A stretch of DNA of 64,000 bases from Epiperipatus broadwayi (taxonomy: Eukaryota; Onychophora; Udeonychophora; Euonychophora; Peripatidae), in assembly GCA_028023455.1 (NCBI GenBank), contig JAQFVV010012416.1:4507594-4571593 (forward strand), given 5' to 3'. The stretch's first letter is position 1. Every line of letters starts with the position of its first letter. Positions 33,062 to 43,663 of this stretch are shown here, one piece after another. The notes beneath the pieces were generated by a model. That model saw nothing but the letters and a program-made list of their open reading frames with translations, made no database searches and had not been told where the DNA came from. Position numbers and translations under genes: made by a program.

Positions 33062-34425
33062 CATTCATTTTCAACCATTGTCAATCTACTGCAGTTTAAT
33101 CCACTTTATTCAATCTCTAGCGTCTCACCAGAAAACTTCTTGATTTCATCTATCCACTTCACATGTCGTTTCTTTTTAAGTTTTTTAAAACATCTTGGGA
33201 TTCAGTTTAAAATTTTAATTGTCTATCTATTATCATTTCATTTTTCAATATGACAAGCCCAGTTCCACTTAGTCTCTTAATTTTTTTCAATGATGCCAAT
33301 AATACCTATTTGTTCTTTCATGCATATATTTCATTTTTGGTTCCTTCTTGTAATTCCTAACATACATTTCTCCATACTCCATGGAATGGTTTGAAGTCTT
33401 CTGTTAATTGTCCAAGTCTCACATCTCAATCATTCCTTTTTAATCCACATAGGCATATATTTTAATATTAAATTATTTTTATGAAAAGCATCCCATCCTA
33501 ATTAAATTCTATCATTAATTTCATCTATTACATCTTTATGTGAATTAATAATTTGATCAATGTATTTATAATTGTTAAAAACTTCATCTAATTCATCTTT
33601 GCTTCTTCTTTTTTTGGAGAAAGTTGTTGAACATTAAAATGTCTTTCTAGCATTTCTCTTTAATCCTACTTTCTTACTTTTATCTGATAACTCTCACAAT
33701 ATTTCCTAAGGCTCTGAAGCATTATTTGCATAAACAACCACATTATATGCAAAATCTAAATGACTTAAGTAATTTTCATTTACTTTAATCCACAAAATCC
33801 TTCTTGTAAAACTGCTGTAGAAAGAAGATGAAGAAGAAAAGAAGGAGGAGGACTAGATTCAATGTTTTAGTCATGGGAAAAAATCCTCATAGAATTAAAC
33901 GACTTTTAGAATTTATAAAACCAAAGCACAGCAGCAATTCATATCCATTGATCCTTTTTATATACCAAAGTATGATCCACTGTGCTAAAACTACTTTAAA
34001 AATTTAATTTGCTCTTTTGTTTGATTGAAATCCAAAGTTCTATAAGTTGTAATCATTTGGTAAAAAGTTTGTGTAGGACAGATAGGATTGCAATTTCTAA
34101 TATCTTCATTATATCCTTTTTTAGATATCAATATTAATATTCTATTCTTTCAATCAAGTGGTATATCTTTTTCTTCACCTACTTCTTTTAAGATATCAAT
34201 TATAATGCCATCATTATCTTTCTAGACCTTTTGCCTATTTTATAGATTTACTTAGATGTCTCACTTAAAAATTCTGGGTACATCAGAAATAGCAGCAAGT
34301 GTATCTTGTTCTTCATGCTGTATAATTTTTTATATAACTTTTCCACACATTTTACAATATCATCTCTTTTTTTAGCAATAACATTTTCAACTTATAGTAA
34401 AATGAATTCTCTACCAATAACAATA
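33062..34425 (-). pseudogene. RTE-like fragment (RT to tail), old, with internal insert
   Basis: Minus strand, covers the reverse transcriptase start (IIDILKEVGEEK-like near 34180) to the 3' end at 33062. Recognisable pieces are NYRPIS-like, DFADDVV-like around 33740, and the tail with CNRRLQ-like text. About 33810-33990 is foreign to the family and includes a purine-rich GAAGAAGAAAAGAAGGAGGA run, so another insertion or rearrangement occurred there. Many stops. Older than the 40133-43420 copy. Confidence 0.75.
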
Positions 34426-34765
34426 CATCTTTAGCCCACTTAGTGGGTGCAATTGGTTTTCCAAACCTTATTGTTAAGCAAGAATATTGTGTGAAGAGCA
34501 AATAGTTATAATGGTTTCCTATGGGAAAAAATATTGGCTGGTTAAATTACATTATAAGCTGTAAACAAAGAACTTAACCTAGTATATATAGTAATTCAAA
34601 AAACCCCTTAATGTATGTTATATGCTTAAGTGTGTATTATTGAAGTATGCACTTAAAATATGTATATATGTATGATAGTCCAACTTAAATCTATGTAAAA
34701 AAAACTTAGCTTAAAGTTTTTTTTTCCAATGATCCATTTATCAGTCATAATTATCCAGCTTTCAG
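34426..34765. other. AT-rich stretch, no feature seen
   Basis: Nothing recognised. Confidence 0.5.
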
Positions 34766-34990
34766 AGTTAATCAATGGATTCCAGAAGGCTTGTGCATAA
34801 AATCCCCATCTAAGGTAGGCACTAGATGGGGATTTTATGCACAAGCCTTCTGGCATCCATTGATTATTCTAGATTGCTGTGTGTGGCAATATGTATAGTG
34901 ACTTTTGCCTGTTTTAACAACAGTTATACACAGGCATAAGAGGTGGTAGTCATATGATGTTTATTGGCTTTCAGAGTCATTAATTGCTCA
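34766..34990. repeat. F1 head-to-head palindrome, short
   Basis: Minus F1 piece (34766-34812) and plus piece (34815-34990) meet at a near-perfect palindrome around 34812. The shared block is GATTTTATGCACAAGCCTTC. The right piece ends TAGTCATATGATG. The 67-codon minus frame over it is an artefact. Confidence 0.8.
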
Positions 34991-35026
34991 TTTTAAGGTC
35001 CATAATTGTCTTATAAATCCTTCGAT

Positions 35027-35457
35027 CTTGTTTTTTTTTTAGAGAAGTGGAGCAGATGATGGGTGAGGATCTCTGAAGAAATTGTTTTTTTTTTTTATAG
35101 AAGTGGACCAGATGATGGCTGAGGATCTCTGGAAAAATTGTTTTTTTTAGACAAGTGGACTACATGATGACTGAAAATCTCTGGCTAAACTGGTTGTTTT
35201 TAAAAAAGTGAGCCAGATAAATGGCTGAGGATTTCTGAAGAAATTGGTTTTTTTAGACAAGTGGATCAGATGACAACTGAAGATTTCTGGAGAAATTGGT
35301 TTTTTTTTAGAGAAGTGAACCAGATATTGACTGAGGAACTCTGGAAAAATTGTTTTTTTTTTTAAGAAGTGGGCCAGATAATGGCTGAAGATCTCTGGAA
35401 AAATTGGATTTTTAGAGAAATGGAACATATGATGGCTGAGGATCTCTGGAGAAATGG
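35027..35457 (+). repeat. Minisatellite, about eight units of 52-57 bp
   Basis: Unit: a T tract, then AGAGAAGTGGACCAGATGAT, GGCTGAGGATCTCTGG and AGAAATTG. Unit length varies mainly by T-tract length. On the minus strand it reads as a 105-codon repetitive frame (35147-35464; repeated ISPEIxSxHxxHFSKK). This follows from the repeat period being close to a multiple of three and is not evidence of a gene. Confidence 0.9.
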
Positions 35458-36087
35458 GTGACATGCTATTTGGATTTTCTTTTTATATGAGATGTCATAA
35501 TTTCATGATTTTGGAAAGTTTGGATGTATCTATGATGGTTTGAGCACATTGTTCTATTTTGGCTTTGTTTTAAAAATAATGCAAAAAATGGTGATAAACT
35601 GATAAAAGAACAGATGTCATGATTTCTTTCCTTACCAGTTGATGTAAGATATCCATTTCAGTTCCCAAGCTCTGCGGTTTTGATTTATCATGGTCATATT
35701 AGTTGCTGTCATGATTTTAGTTCAACATGTGTGTAGTTATAAACTTTTAAACAGAAGCATTAGAATTAAATGTCAGTTTTAATTACCCAAAAGTAAAGCA
35801 AAATGGATGGCAAAGTTAACTTAAACTAGCAGTTAACATTTTCTATTCTTTCATGCAACTGTTTTTCATTGCACTGAAAAAATTCATACTGAAGTTGTTG
35901 TTTTTTTAATTTGTATTATTATATTATATTATTACATGAATTAAAAAAAGAAATTTAATAATGATTTATTTAATTTCTAATAAAGACTTGTTATTTATTA
36001 TTAGTATAAGACTAGAAAAATTAGCATAGTGTATGTACATAATCAAAACTTAATCACAGTTAATGTCAAAAAATATATATATTGATG
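35458..36087. other. AT-rich stretch, no feature seen
   Basis: Nothing recognised. Confidence 0.5.
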
Positions 36088-36689
36088 ATATATATAAATA
36101 AGCATTTATTTTTATAGCGTCTGTATACAATTGTAATTACATTCGAATATCGGCCTTTCAAGCCAATTGTGCAAATGCTTTGCGAGTGTTAAATAATAAA
36201 TGAATACCCTCTGACCAATACAAGATATAGAATTTATGCAGGAATAAAAAGAATCCCTCTTATTCCTACGACTCAAATATTTATATATGAGCAAATCTGA
36301 AGTACTGGCACAGAAGGCGTGACAATAGAATGGTCACTTTAAATTACTATATACAATGTCTGAATGAATGACGCCGATGAAATTTTCTAGAATTTACTAA
36401 ACGTCATTCCAACTGAAACTTAATCATATATATAAATAAGCATTTATTTTTATAGCGTCTGTATACAATTGTAATTACATTCGAATATCGACCATTCTAT
36501 TGTCACACCTTCTGTGCCAGTACTTCAGATTTGCTCATATATAAATATTTGAGTCGTAGGAATAAGAGGGATTCTTTTTATTCCTGCATAAATTCTATAT
36601 CTTGTATTGGTCAGAGGGTATTCATTTATTATTTAACACTCGCAAAGCGTTTGCACAATTGGCTTGAAAGGCCGATATTCGAATGTAAT
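36088..36689. mobile_element. Complex fold-back: A-B-C-A-inverted B
   Basis: Segment A (65 bp) occurs at 36088-36152 and again, in direct orientation, at 36426-36490, with at most a base or two of difference. Segment B (182 bp, 36153-36334) is followed by spacer C (36335-36425), and B returns inverted at 36491-36672 with about two mismatches. A 17-base inverted piece of A closes the structure (36673-36689). The arms are nearly identical, so formation was recent. A 60-codon minus frame (36112-36294) in arm B is unrecognised. Confidence 0.9.
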
Positions 36690-37314
36690 GTATTGATGAT
36701 GTAATATAAACAAAAAAAAATCTATTGCATAATATTTAAGGTTTTTTAACAATATATGCTGTATAGATCTAAATAAACATCACTTTATATACAATTATAC
36801 TAACGGTGTCATTTGTTTATCACAGTGTGTCGCACTTTATGAAGTGCGGTTGCTATTTTCTTGGAAATGACTTAAACTTTTTTTGATTAGTACAATACTT
36901 GGGAAGTCAGAGATATGAATTATTTAAATAAAAATATTGAAGGTATGAATTTTTTCTAATTTATTTGTATTGTATTTTTATCACACAATTTTGCTCACAT
37001 TCTTTTTAACATCTACTATTCGGGAACAAATTACAAGATGTTTTAAAATCATGCAAATAGATTATTTTTAATGTAAATTTAGTAATTTTTGATCATACAA
37101 AGTTTATTATTAAAAAACATCATTCTATTTTTTCTAAAAACAACAATTATGATAGCTAAATTACAATATGATGATCATAACTTTACCACAAGCAAAGAAC
37201 TAATAGTAAAAAATTTAATCCGTAAAAGTAAATAGCTTTTAAATTAGTGCACACATTTTAAAATTTAATACTGTATTAATATATTTTGTTGTGACAAGAA
37301 TCCCAGCCTCAGGG
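36690..37314. other. AT-rich stretch, no feature seen
   Basis: Nothing recognised. Confidence 0.5.
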
Positions 37315-37645
37315 TGGCCTCTGAGTGTTCCATCTTCAGATTTTCAATTGGATGGACGGTTGAAGAGTTGCAGTGTGGAGTGGATTGAAGCCTGTCCATT
37401 AACTATCTTAATATATATCTGAGCACTTATTGCATATATATATATATATATATATAGATGATACTCTGGACCAACTGATAATTGCTGGTTTAGCATAAAA
37501 TACGAATATTGATTATTTATCTTTTCAACACATATGTGTTCAAGTGTATCAGTGTTATGAGATAGGGTGGAGAGTGGTGGGTCATGTCAAAGTCTGTGCT
37601 CATATACTCTATATATTACATATATTGATACAGGTATATAATATG
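37315..37645 (+). repeat. F2 repeat copy with decayed hammerhead
   Basis: F2 landmarks from GTTCCATCTTCAGATTTTC to GTCAAAGTCTG. An (AT)n run at 37435-37457 has expanded in the middle. The hammerhead at 37470-37512 has CTGATAA for box 1 (G8 to A) and AAA for box 2 (G12 to A), so it is dead. Stem II TGCT/AGCA still pairs. The 67-codon frame at 37544-37747 is not a gene. Confidence 0.8.
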
Positions 37646-38099
37646 CCTGTATTTCGGTTATTATTTATTATAATGAATGAAACATTTTTTTTTTTTGGTT
37701 TTGTCATCATTAATGATAAAAATCTTTACAGATATGTTGTTTATTAAGTACTGATTGACATGCAAAACACTGGATAAAAATTAAATAAAATACTGTATTG
37801 TACATTCATTAATTATATTTTAAGTTTATAATCAAAATAATATATACAGCAGTAATCTTGTATACCATATTGTGTACTATGAATAAACTCTGTACTATAA
37901 AATTTCAACATAAAAGTCATTATTTTGCTTTTGGAAAACATAGTGTTAATAATAATCTTACAAAATGGCATCCAAAATTTTTTTTATATTTTTTTTTAAG
38001 ATTGTTATAGTGAAAAATCAATTGTAAATCAAAGTAGTGGGTATAGATTGATGATGATCACTATTGTGAACCCTTGCATAAAGTTCAAGCATTAATCTG
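37646..38099. other. AT-rich stretch, no feature seen
   Basis: Nothing recognised. Confidence 0.5.
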
Positions 38100-39665
38100 A
38101 GACTTTTATTCTATTCTATAACTTTTCTTGAAAATTGTCAATTGTATTTTCTTATATTATTATTAATACTTTTTCATACCACTTTACATAATTCTAGATA
38201 TTCAATTCTTCATAATGGATCATTATGAAATATTTTTGTATTCCTTCTGTTTTTGCATACACGGTATTGTCTCAGTAAAAAATTTACCGGTAAATCCGCT
38301 GCCTGTTTGAAATAACTATTCTTGCTGCTGTTCTTAAGAGTATGTCAGTTATCTTCCTCTAGATTTCATTTAAAGCTGAACCATTTATAAAATCCGCTAA
38401 CATTTTAATATGATTTGGAAGTTTTAACTTAAATTTATAGGAATGTTTTCCGAAGATTATAAATATCAAATGTGAATATTGTTTTTTGTAATAATGTTTG
38501 TCTCTCTAATTTCACATTAACACACATCTTACATCCCACTGCTTGAAAATCATTTCCTGTGTTGAATCTATTAAAAACATTGGAATTCTTCAAATAGATA
38601 CTTTCTGTTAGTTAACATCTAATTAAACTTTACCTTTATTTGAATGTTTCATGTTTTTTTCCATCTACCATTTTTCTCAAAGAAAGAATTCATAATATGT
38701 ACTTTTCCTCTACACACTCCACAAGTCTGTGTCCTCTCTCACTTCTACCACCATAACCAAATTTACCCACAGCATTCTCATGTTTCAGTCACCTATCAAT
38801 TTTAGCACAGTCTCCCATGACAATTTTAAAATATTGGTCTGATCAAAAGCTATATATTTGTACATTCTTCTAAAAATTCTTCTATTTCTTAATCTGTATG
38901 AATAAATCTGAATTGTCTGTATTAGCTATCTTCCATTAAGTTGAATAACTAGACTTGTCATTCAGTCTGATACACCATCAATTTCCACAATGTTGGTTAT
39001 CCACTTTTTTAGAATGAATCTCCCTACACTTACGCTTTCAATATTTATGCTTTTGTAATAAGGTACATGTCCATTTTTAAACTATTGTCTCTTCACCTTT
39101 TTTCTACTTCCACAATATCCAACAATGTCCTATTTAATATTATACAGCTTTTCCTCCAATTTATACAATCTTCCTTCACTTGAAAATGATCTTCTGAAGT
39201 CCACACTCAGGGAATTCTTAGCTACCTTCACCATCCGCTGCCTTGGCTGGTAAGCTTACAGACTCTTGGAAATAAGTACCACACGTTAATTTTGTGTATC
39301 ATGATTTGTAAATATCTATTTAAAAAAAGCTCATTCACATTTATGTTCTCACTGCCTTCGAAAAAGAACTGATACTTCAGTTAAGAACTATTAAGCAACT
39401 GATAAAAAAAACCACCATGATGTTTTTAATTTTAAACTCAAATGTAAAAAGCCAATAATGTTACCATACTGGTTATTGTGTGTTTGTGAGAAGCCCATTT
39501 ATGTTTGTATACTATATGAATAATCAATCGCATATTAATAACAGTTGCAATGGCAAAAACAGGTGGTATAGACATTAGGAATTTTCCCTATTCAGTCCTT
39601 TTAAGATCTCAAAGAGATATAAAGGATATCATTTCAGTTAACAGCCAAACTCTTTCTGAAGCCAT
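38100..39665 (-). pseudogene. RTE-like 5' half (5' UTR, endonuclease, linker)
   Basis: Minus strand. The 5' UTR matches 43107-43420 (starting GGCTTCAGAAAGAG, as GGCTGCAGAAAGGAG at 10734), so the 5' end is complete. The endonuclease follows with PGSCK-like, GDCAKIDR-like and the SDH-region equivalents, all with stops. Sequence ends in the linker at about 38100, so the 3' half is missing. Losing the 3' end is unusual for target-primed insertion and implies a later deletion. It lies about 470 bp from the full-length minus copy. Confidence 0.8.
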
Positions 39666-40132
39666 TATATAATAACTGAGATGGTATACATAAAAGATCA
39701 TTTACAAATTCAGTAAATTTGATAAAGAGGTTGGTACATATTAACTGGATGTGGAGATTGCATCATTTCAATATTTACATTTAGTTTATATATTTTTTTT
39801 TCTTTTCCTGTTTAATGGGAATTATTACACATCTATCTCAATCTGTTTCAATAAAGTGTCAATTTGTTGTGATTATATAATCATCTTGGAATATAGGGAA
39901 GAGTAGGTATCTATCTTATTCATTAATAAAAGGATTGGCTTATTAGAAGTTTGAACATTCTTGATGATCAATAGGTACAGGCTGATTTCATACATATGTA
40001 TTGTGCCAGGAAATTTTTTACTGATGATGATGATAATAATACTTTTACTGACAACTGATATATCTTTTGTGTGTATATATATTAAATTAAATGTTTCTAT
40101 GGATTGTTATTATAAGAATTAATAAAAATTAG
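39666..40132. other. Gap between two minus-strand RTE copies
   Basis: AT-rich with a GATGATGATGATAAT run near 40024. It could be a GAT tail left from the 38100-39665 copy or chance. No gene. Confidence 0.4.
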
Positions 40133-40148
40133 ATCATCATCATCATCA

Positions 40149-40628
40149 TCAACAACCATTATCAATCCACTGCAGGATGAAGGTCTCTCCAAGTTTAATC
40201 CATCTTCTCCGATCTTTAGCTTCTCTTTTCCACAACACACCTGCACATTTTCTTATTTCATCCATCCATCTCACATGTGGTCTCTTTCTGGGTCTTTTAC
40301 AATCTCTTGGAATCCAGTTTAAAATTTCAATTGTCCATCTATTATCATTTCTTCTAGCAATATGTCCAGCCCAACTCCATTTCAATCTTTTAATTTTTTC
40401 AATAAGGTCAGTAACACCTGTTTGTTGTCTTACCCATACATTGCGTTTTCGATCTCTTCTTGTTACTCCCAACATACATCTCTCCATACTCCTTTGAGTG
40501 GTCTTAAGTCTCTGCATTGCTCTTCTATTAAGTGTCCAAGTCTCAGATCCATAAGTAAGAACTAGTAAAACACATTTGTTAAAAACCATCCTTTTCAAAC
40601 ACATAGGCATATTTCCTTTTAGTATCAA
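40149..40628 (-). pseudogene. RTE C-terminal tail, open over 159 codons
   Basis: Longest clean frame of the family: MILKGNMPMCLKRMVFNKC, LTYGSETWTLNRRA, MERCMLGVTRRDRKR, QTGVTDLIEKIKRLKWSWAG, HIARRNDNRW, HVRWMDEIRKCAGVLWKRE and a final TFILQWIDNGC at the natural end. Similar tails occur in many animal RTE elements. It reads in the same frame as 40650-40940, from which only one stop separates it. Plus-strand frames at 40177-40565 are shadows. Confidence 0.9.
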
Positions 40629-40649
40629 GTTATTTCTACCAAAAGCACT

Positions 40650-42019
40650 TTAACCAAGTTTAATTCTATGATTAATTTCCTCCATTATGTTTCCATCTGT
40701 ATTAATAATCTGACCAAGGTATTTGTAGCTGTTAACTTCTTTTAATTCTTCATAATCAATCTTTATTTTCATATTTTGAGCAAATCGATTAAACATTACT
40801 TTAGTCTTTTTAACATTTATCTTTAGTCCTACTTTTCTACTTTCATCTGCTAACTCCTGCAACATTTCCTGCAGCTCTGAAGCATTATTTGCAAAAACAA
40901 CTACATCATCTGCAAAATCTAAATGACTTAAACTCTCCATTTACTTTCATTCCTTTAGTTTCCCATTTTAATCCACAAAATACTTCTTGCAGCACTGCTG
41001 TTAAAAGTTTTGGTGATATGGAGTCACCTTGTCTTACACCTTTCTCAATGTTGATTTTTCCGGTATCATTATGTAATCTAATTGTTGCTGTTGCATTTTT
41101 ATAAATATTCTTTAAAATATGACAATAACTTGGATCTATACCTTGATGATGCAATGCTTTAATCACTGAAGAAATGTGTATAGAATCGAATGCCTTTTCA
41201 TAATCTACAAATCCAAAACATAATGACAACTCATATTCATTTGTCCTTTCTATGACTTCTCTCAATACCTGGATATGATCTATTGTACTAATACCACTTT
41301 TAAATCCAGCTTGTTCTCTTGGTTGGTGGAAATCCAAAGTTCTCTGTAGACGAGTTGTAATTATCTTGGTAAATTTTTTTATATAAAACTGATAAAAGGC
41401 TGATAGGTCTGTAATTTCTAATATCTTCTTTATCACCTTTTTTAAATATTAATATTATTACTGCATTCTTCCAATCTTCCGGTACATCTTTATCATTTAG
41501 ACATTTGGTATATAACTTTGCTAAAATTGTTTCTATTTCTTCGCTTGCTTCTTTTAATATATCAATTATAATTCCATCATTTCCTCGAGCCTTTCTTTTC
41601 TTCATACATTCAATAGCATGTCTCACTTCTTCATTTAAAATTCTGGGCAATTCGGAAGATGTAATAGATATAGGAGATACTTGTTCTTTATTACTATATA
41701 ATTCTTGATAAAAATCTTCTACCAATTTCATGATGTCATCTCTCTTTTTAGTAATAATTCCATCTTTTTTTCTTATTGCAGATATAAATTTCCTACCAAT
41801 ACCAAAATGTTGTTTAACATTCTTGAGACTTTTATTTTCTTCTACAGCTTTCCTTGCTATTTCACAGTTATATTTTCTTATATCATTTTCAACTCTTTTC
41901 CGTACCATTTTACAAAATTCGAGATATTCAATTCTTTTTAATACATCACTTTTGTATATCTTCATATTCCTTCTTTTCTTCATAAATTCTCTAGTCTCAG
42001 TAGAAATTTTATTAGTCAA
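40650..42019 (-). pseudogene. RTE reverse transcriptase domain, frameshifted
   Basis: Linker TNKISTETREFMKK, then KARGNDGIIIDILKEA, ILIFKKGDKEDIRNYRPISL, a frameshift near 41310-41380, EQAGFKSGISTIDHIQ, FGFVDYEKAFDS, GVRQGDSISPKL, a second shift near 40920, and LDFADDVVVF with the catalytic FADD. The order of RT motifs is complete. The GVRQGDSISPKL block, missing from the 10731-13960 copy, is intact here. The domain ends at a stop after RIKLG, where other copies have Trp (WSAFGRN). Confidence 0.9.
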
Positions 42020-43106
42020 TTGCTGCTTTTTTTCTACCAGCTATCTTTGTTGCAGTTTTTAAAAGTGTATCAGTTATTTTCATATTAATTTCATTCAAAT
42101 CTGAATCATGTTCAAAATCTCCTAACACTTGAAACCTATTTGTAAGTTTTAATTTAAATTCATTAGAATGTTTCTGAAGATTAGAAATATCAACTGTAAA
42201 TATTGTTTTCCTTAATAATTTTTGTCTCTCTAGGTTTACATTAACACGTAACTTACACCGTACTAATCGATGATCACTTCCTGCATTAAATTTATTAAGA
42301 ACATTACAATCTTGAAATATGTATTTCCTGTTAGTCAAAATATAATCCAATTCTGCTGTACCTTCATTTGGATGCTTCCATGTCCATTTCCTTTTAACAT
42401 TTTTCTCAAAAAATGAATTCATAATATAAAGTTTTTCTTTTTCTGAAAACTCCACAAGTCTATGTCCTCTCTCATTTCTATTACCATAACCAAAATTACC
42501 TACAGCAATTTCATCTTTCATGTGTCTACCAATTCTAGCATTAAAGTCTCCCATAACAATTTTAAAATGCTGTTTACTCTGATCAAAAGCCTTTTGTACA
42601 TCCATATAAAAATCTTCTATTACTTCATCACTATGAGAACTTGTTGGGGCATAAACCTGAATTATCTGCATTTGGTATCTGCTATTAAGTTGTATAACTA
42701 ATCTTGCAACTCTGTCTGATACACCATCAATCTCCACAATATTGTTCTTCCACTTTTTATTTATAATGAATCCTACTCCACTTGTATTTCCAATATGTGT
42801 GCCTTTATAATAGAGTATATGTCCACTTTTTAAATCAATTGTTTCTTCACCTTTTCTTCTAACTTAACAAAGTCCAATAATGTCCCATTTAATATAAGAC
42901 AGTTCTTCTAATTCTTGCAATCTTCCTTCACTTGAAAGTGATCTGCAGTTGTAAGTACCTAAATAAAAAGTCGTCATCAAATGGCAGCCTGGGTCTGCAA
43001 TCAGGGGATTCTTAGCACCCTCTGCCTTCGGCCAACAACCTCTGCCTTGGTTGATGACTTTACAGCCTCCTGGGAATAAGGGCCATGCTTTATTTTTGTC
43101 TGTCAT
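42012..43106 (-). pseudogene. RTE endonuclease domain, one nonsense mutation
   Basis: It starts at the ATG at 43106 (MTDKNKAWPLFPGG). Motifs in order are TYNCRSLSSEGRLQELEEL, WDIIGLC and then TAA where copy 1 has GAA (the catalytic Glu codon), VRRKGEE, YAPTSSHSDEV, MGDFNARIGRHMKD and GSDHRLVRCK with the SDH catalytic motif. Both parts around the stop are in the same frame, so a single G-to-T change separates it from an open domain. Predicted role: nicking target DNA for primed reverse transcription. It continues into the linker after a frameshift. Confidence 0.9.
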
Positions 43107-43425
43107 AATTGTATATATGTATTGTAAAAATATTTATCATTTACACAAACATTCATTCTGCCTTATCAGGCACTGAGAAGAAAGACCATGGTGTTTCTTG
43201 ATCTTAAACTCAGAGGTAAAAAGCCAATAAACTCACCACACTGGCTAATGCATGTTGGTGAGCAGCCCATCCATGTTCGTATACTATATGAATAATCACA
43301 TAGTAATAACAGCTGCAATGACAAGAACGTATAGAGTGAACATTAGGAATTTGCCCTGCTAGGTTCCTTTAAGGCCTCCAAGAGGAATCAAAGGGTCTCC
43401 TTTCAGTTAATAGCAAACTCAATAG

Positions 43426-43663
43426 AGAGAAACTTTAACCTTTGTTGTTACCAAGAAATTATTAAATACTACTAATTGACAATTCCTGAGGCTAAGCAAG
43501 TTTTTCTCTTAAATCTTAAACAAAAGACCCCCCCCCCACCCAACAAAAGAGCTATTAATACATTTATAAAAAAAATTGCTTAGCCTCAGAAATTTACTTA
43601 GAAATTTTCAATTAATAGTAATGGATAATTTCTTGGTAACAACAAAGATTAAAGTTTGTCTCT
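43426..43663. repeat. Hairpin repeat with C-rich loop
   Basis: The left arm 43426-43506 pairs with 43570-43663: GAGAAACTTTAACCTTTGTT with AACAAAGATTAAAGTTTGTC, and CCTGAGGCTAAGCAA with TTGCTTAGCCTCAG. The loop carries about ten C. A direct copy of the right arm occurs at 43895-44025 (TTGGTAACAACAAAGG, TTTAATGGATATTATC). Confidence 0.8.

Larger units (their letters stand above)
40133..43420 (-). mobile_element. RTE-like non-LTR retrotransposon, near full length, copy 2
   Basis: About 3.3 kb on the minus strand and the best-preserved copy: 5' UTR (43107-43420), endonuclease, linker, reverse transcriptase, tail, and a terminal GAT-repeat (ATC repeats 40133-40150 on the plus strand). Only five clear lesions were found in the polyprotein: stop near 42861, frameshifts near 42015, 41310 and 40920, and a stop near 40648. 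No convincing target-site duplication was found. The hairpin at 43426-43663 begins within a few bases of the 5' end. Confidence 0.92.

Noticed and set aside
35147-35464. 105-codon repetitive protein
   Set aside because: The frame follows from the minisatellite period; unit-to-unit changes show no preference for silent positions that I can see.
40024-40036. CTGATGATGATGATAAT as a hammerhead box 1
   Set aside because: It is part of a GAT simple repeat; no GAAA box or stems follow.
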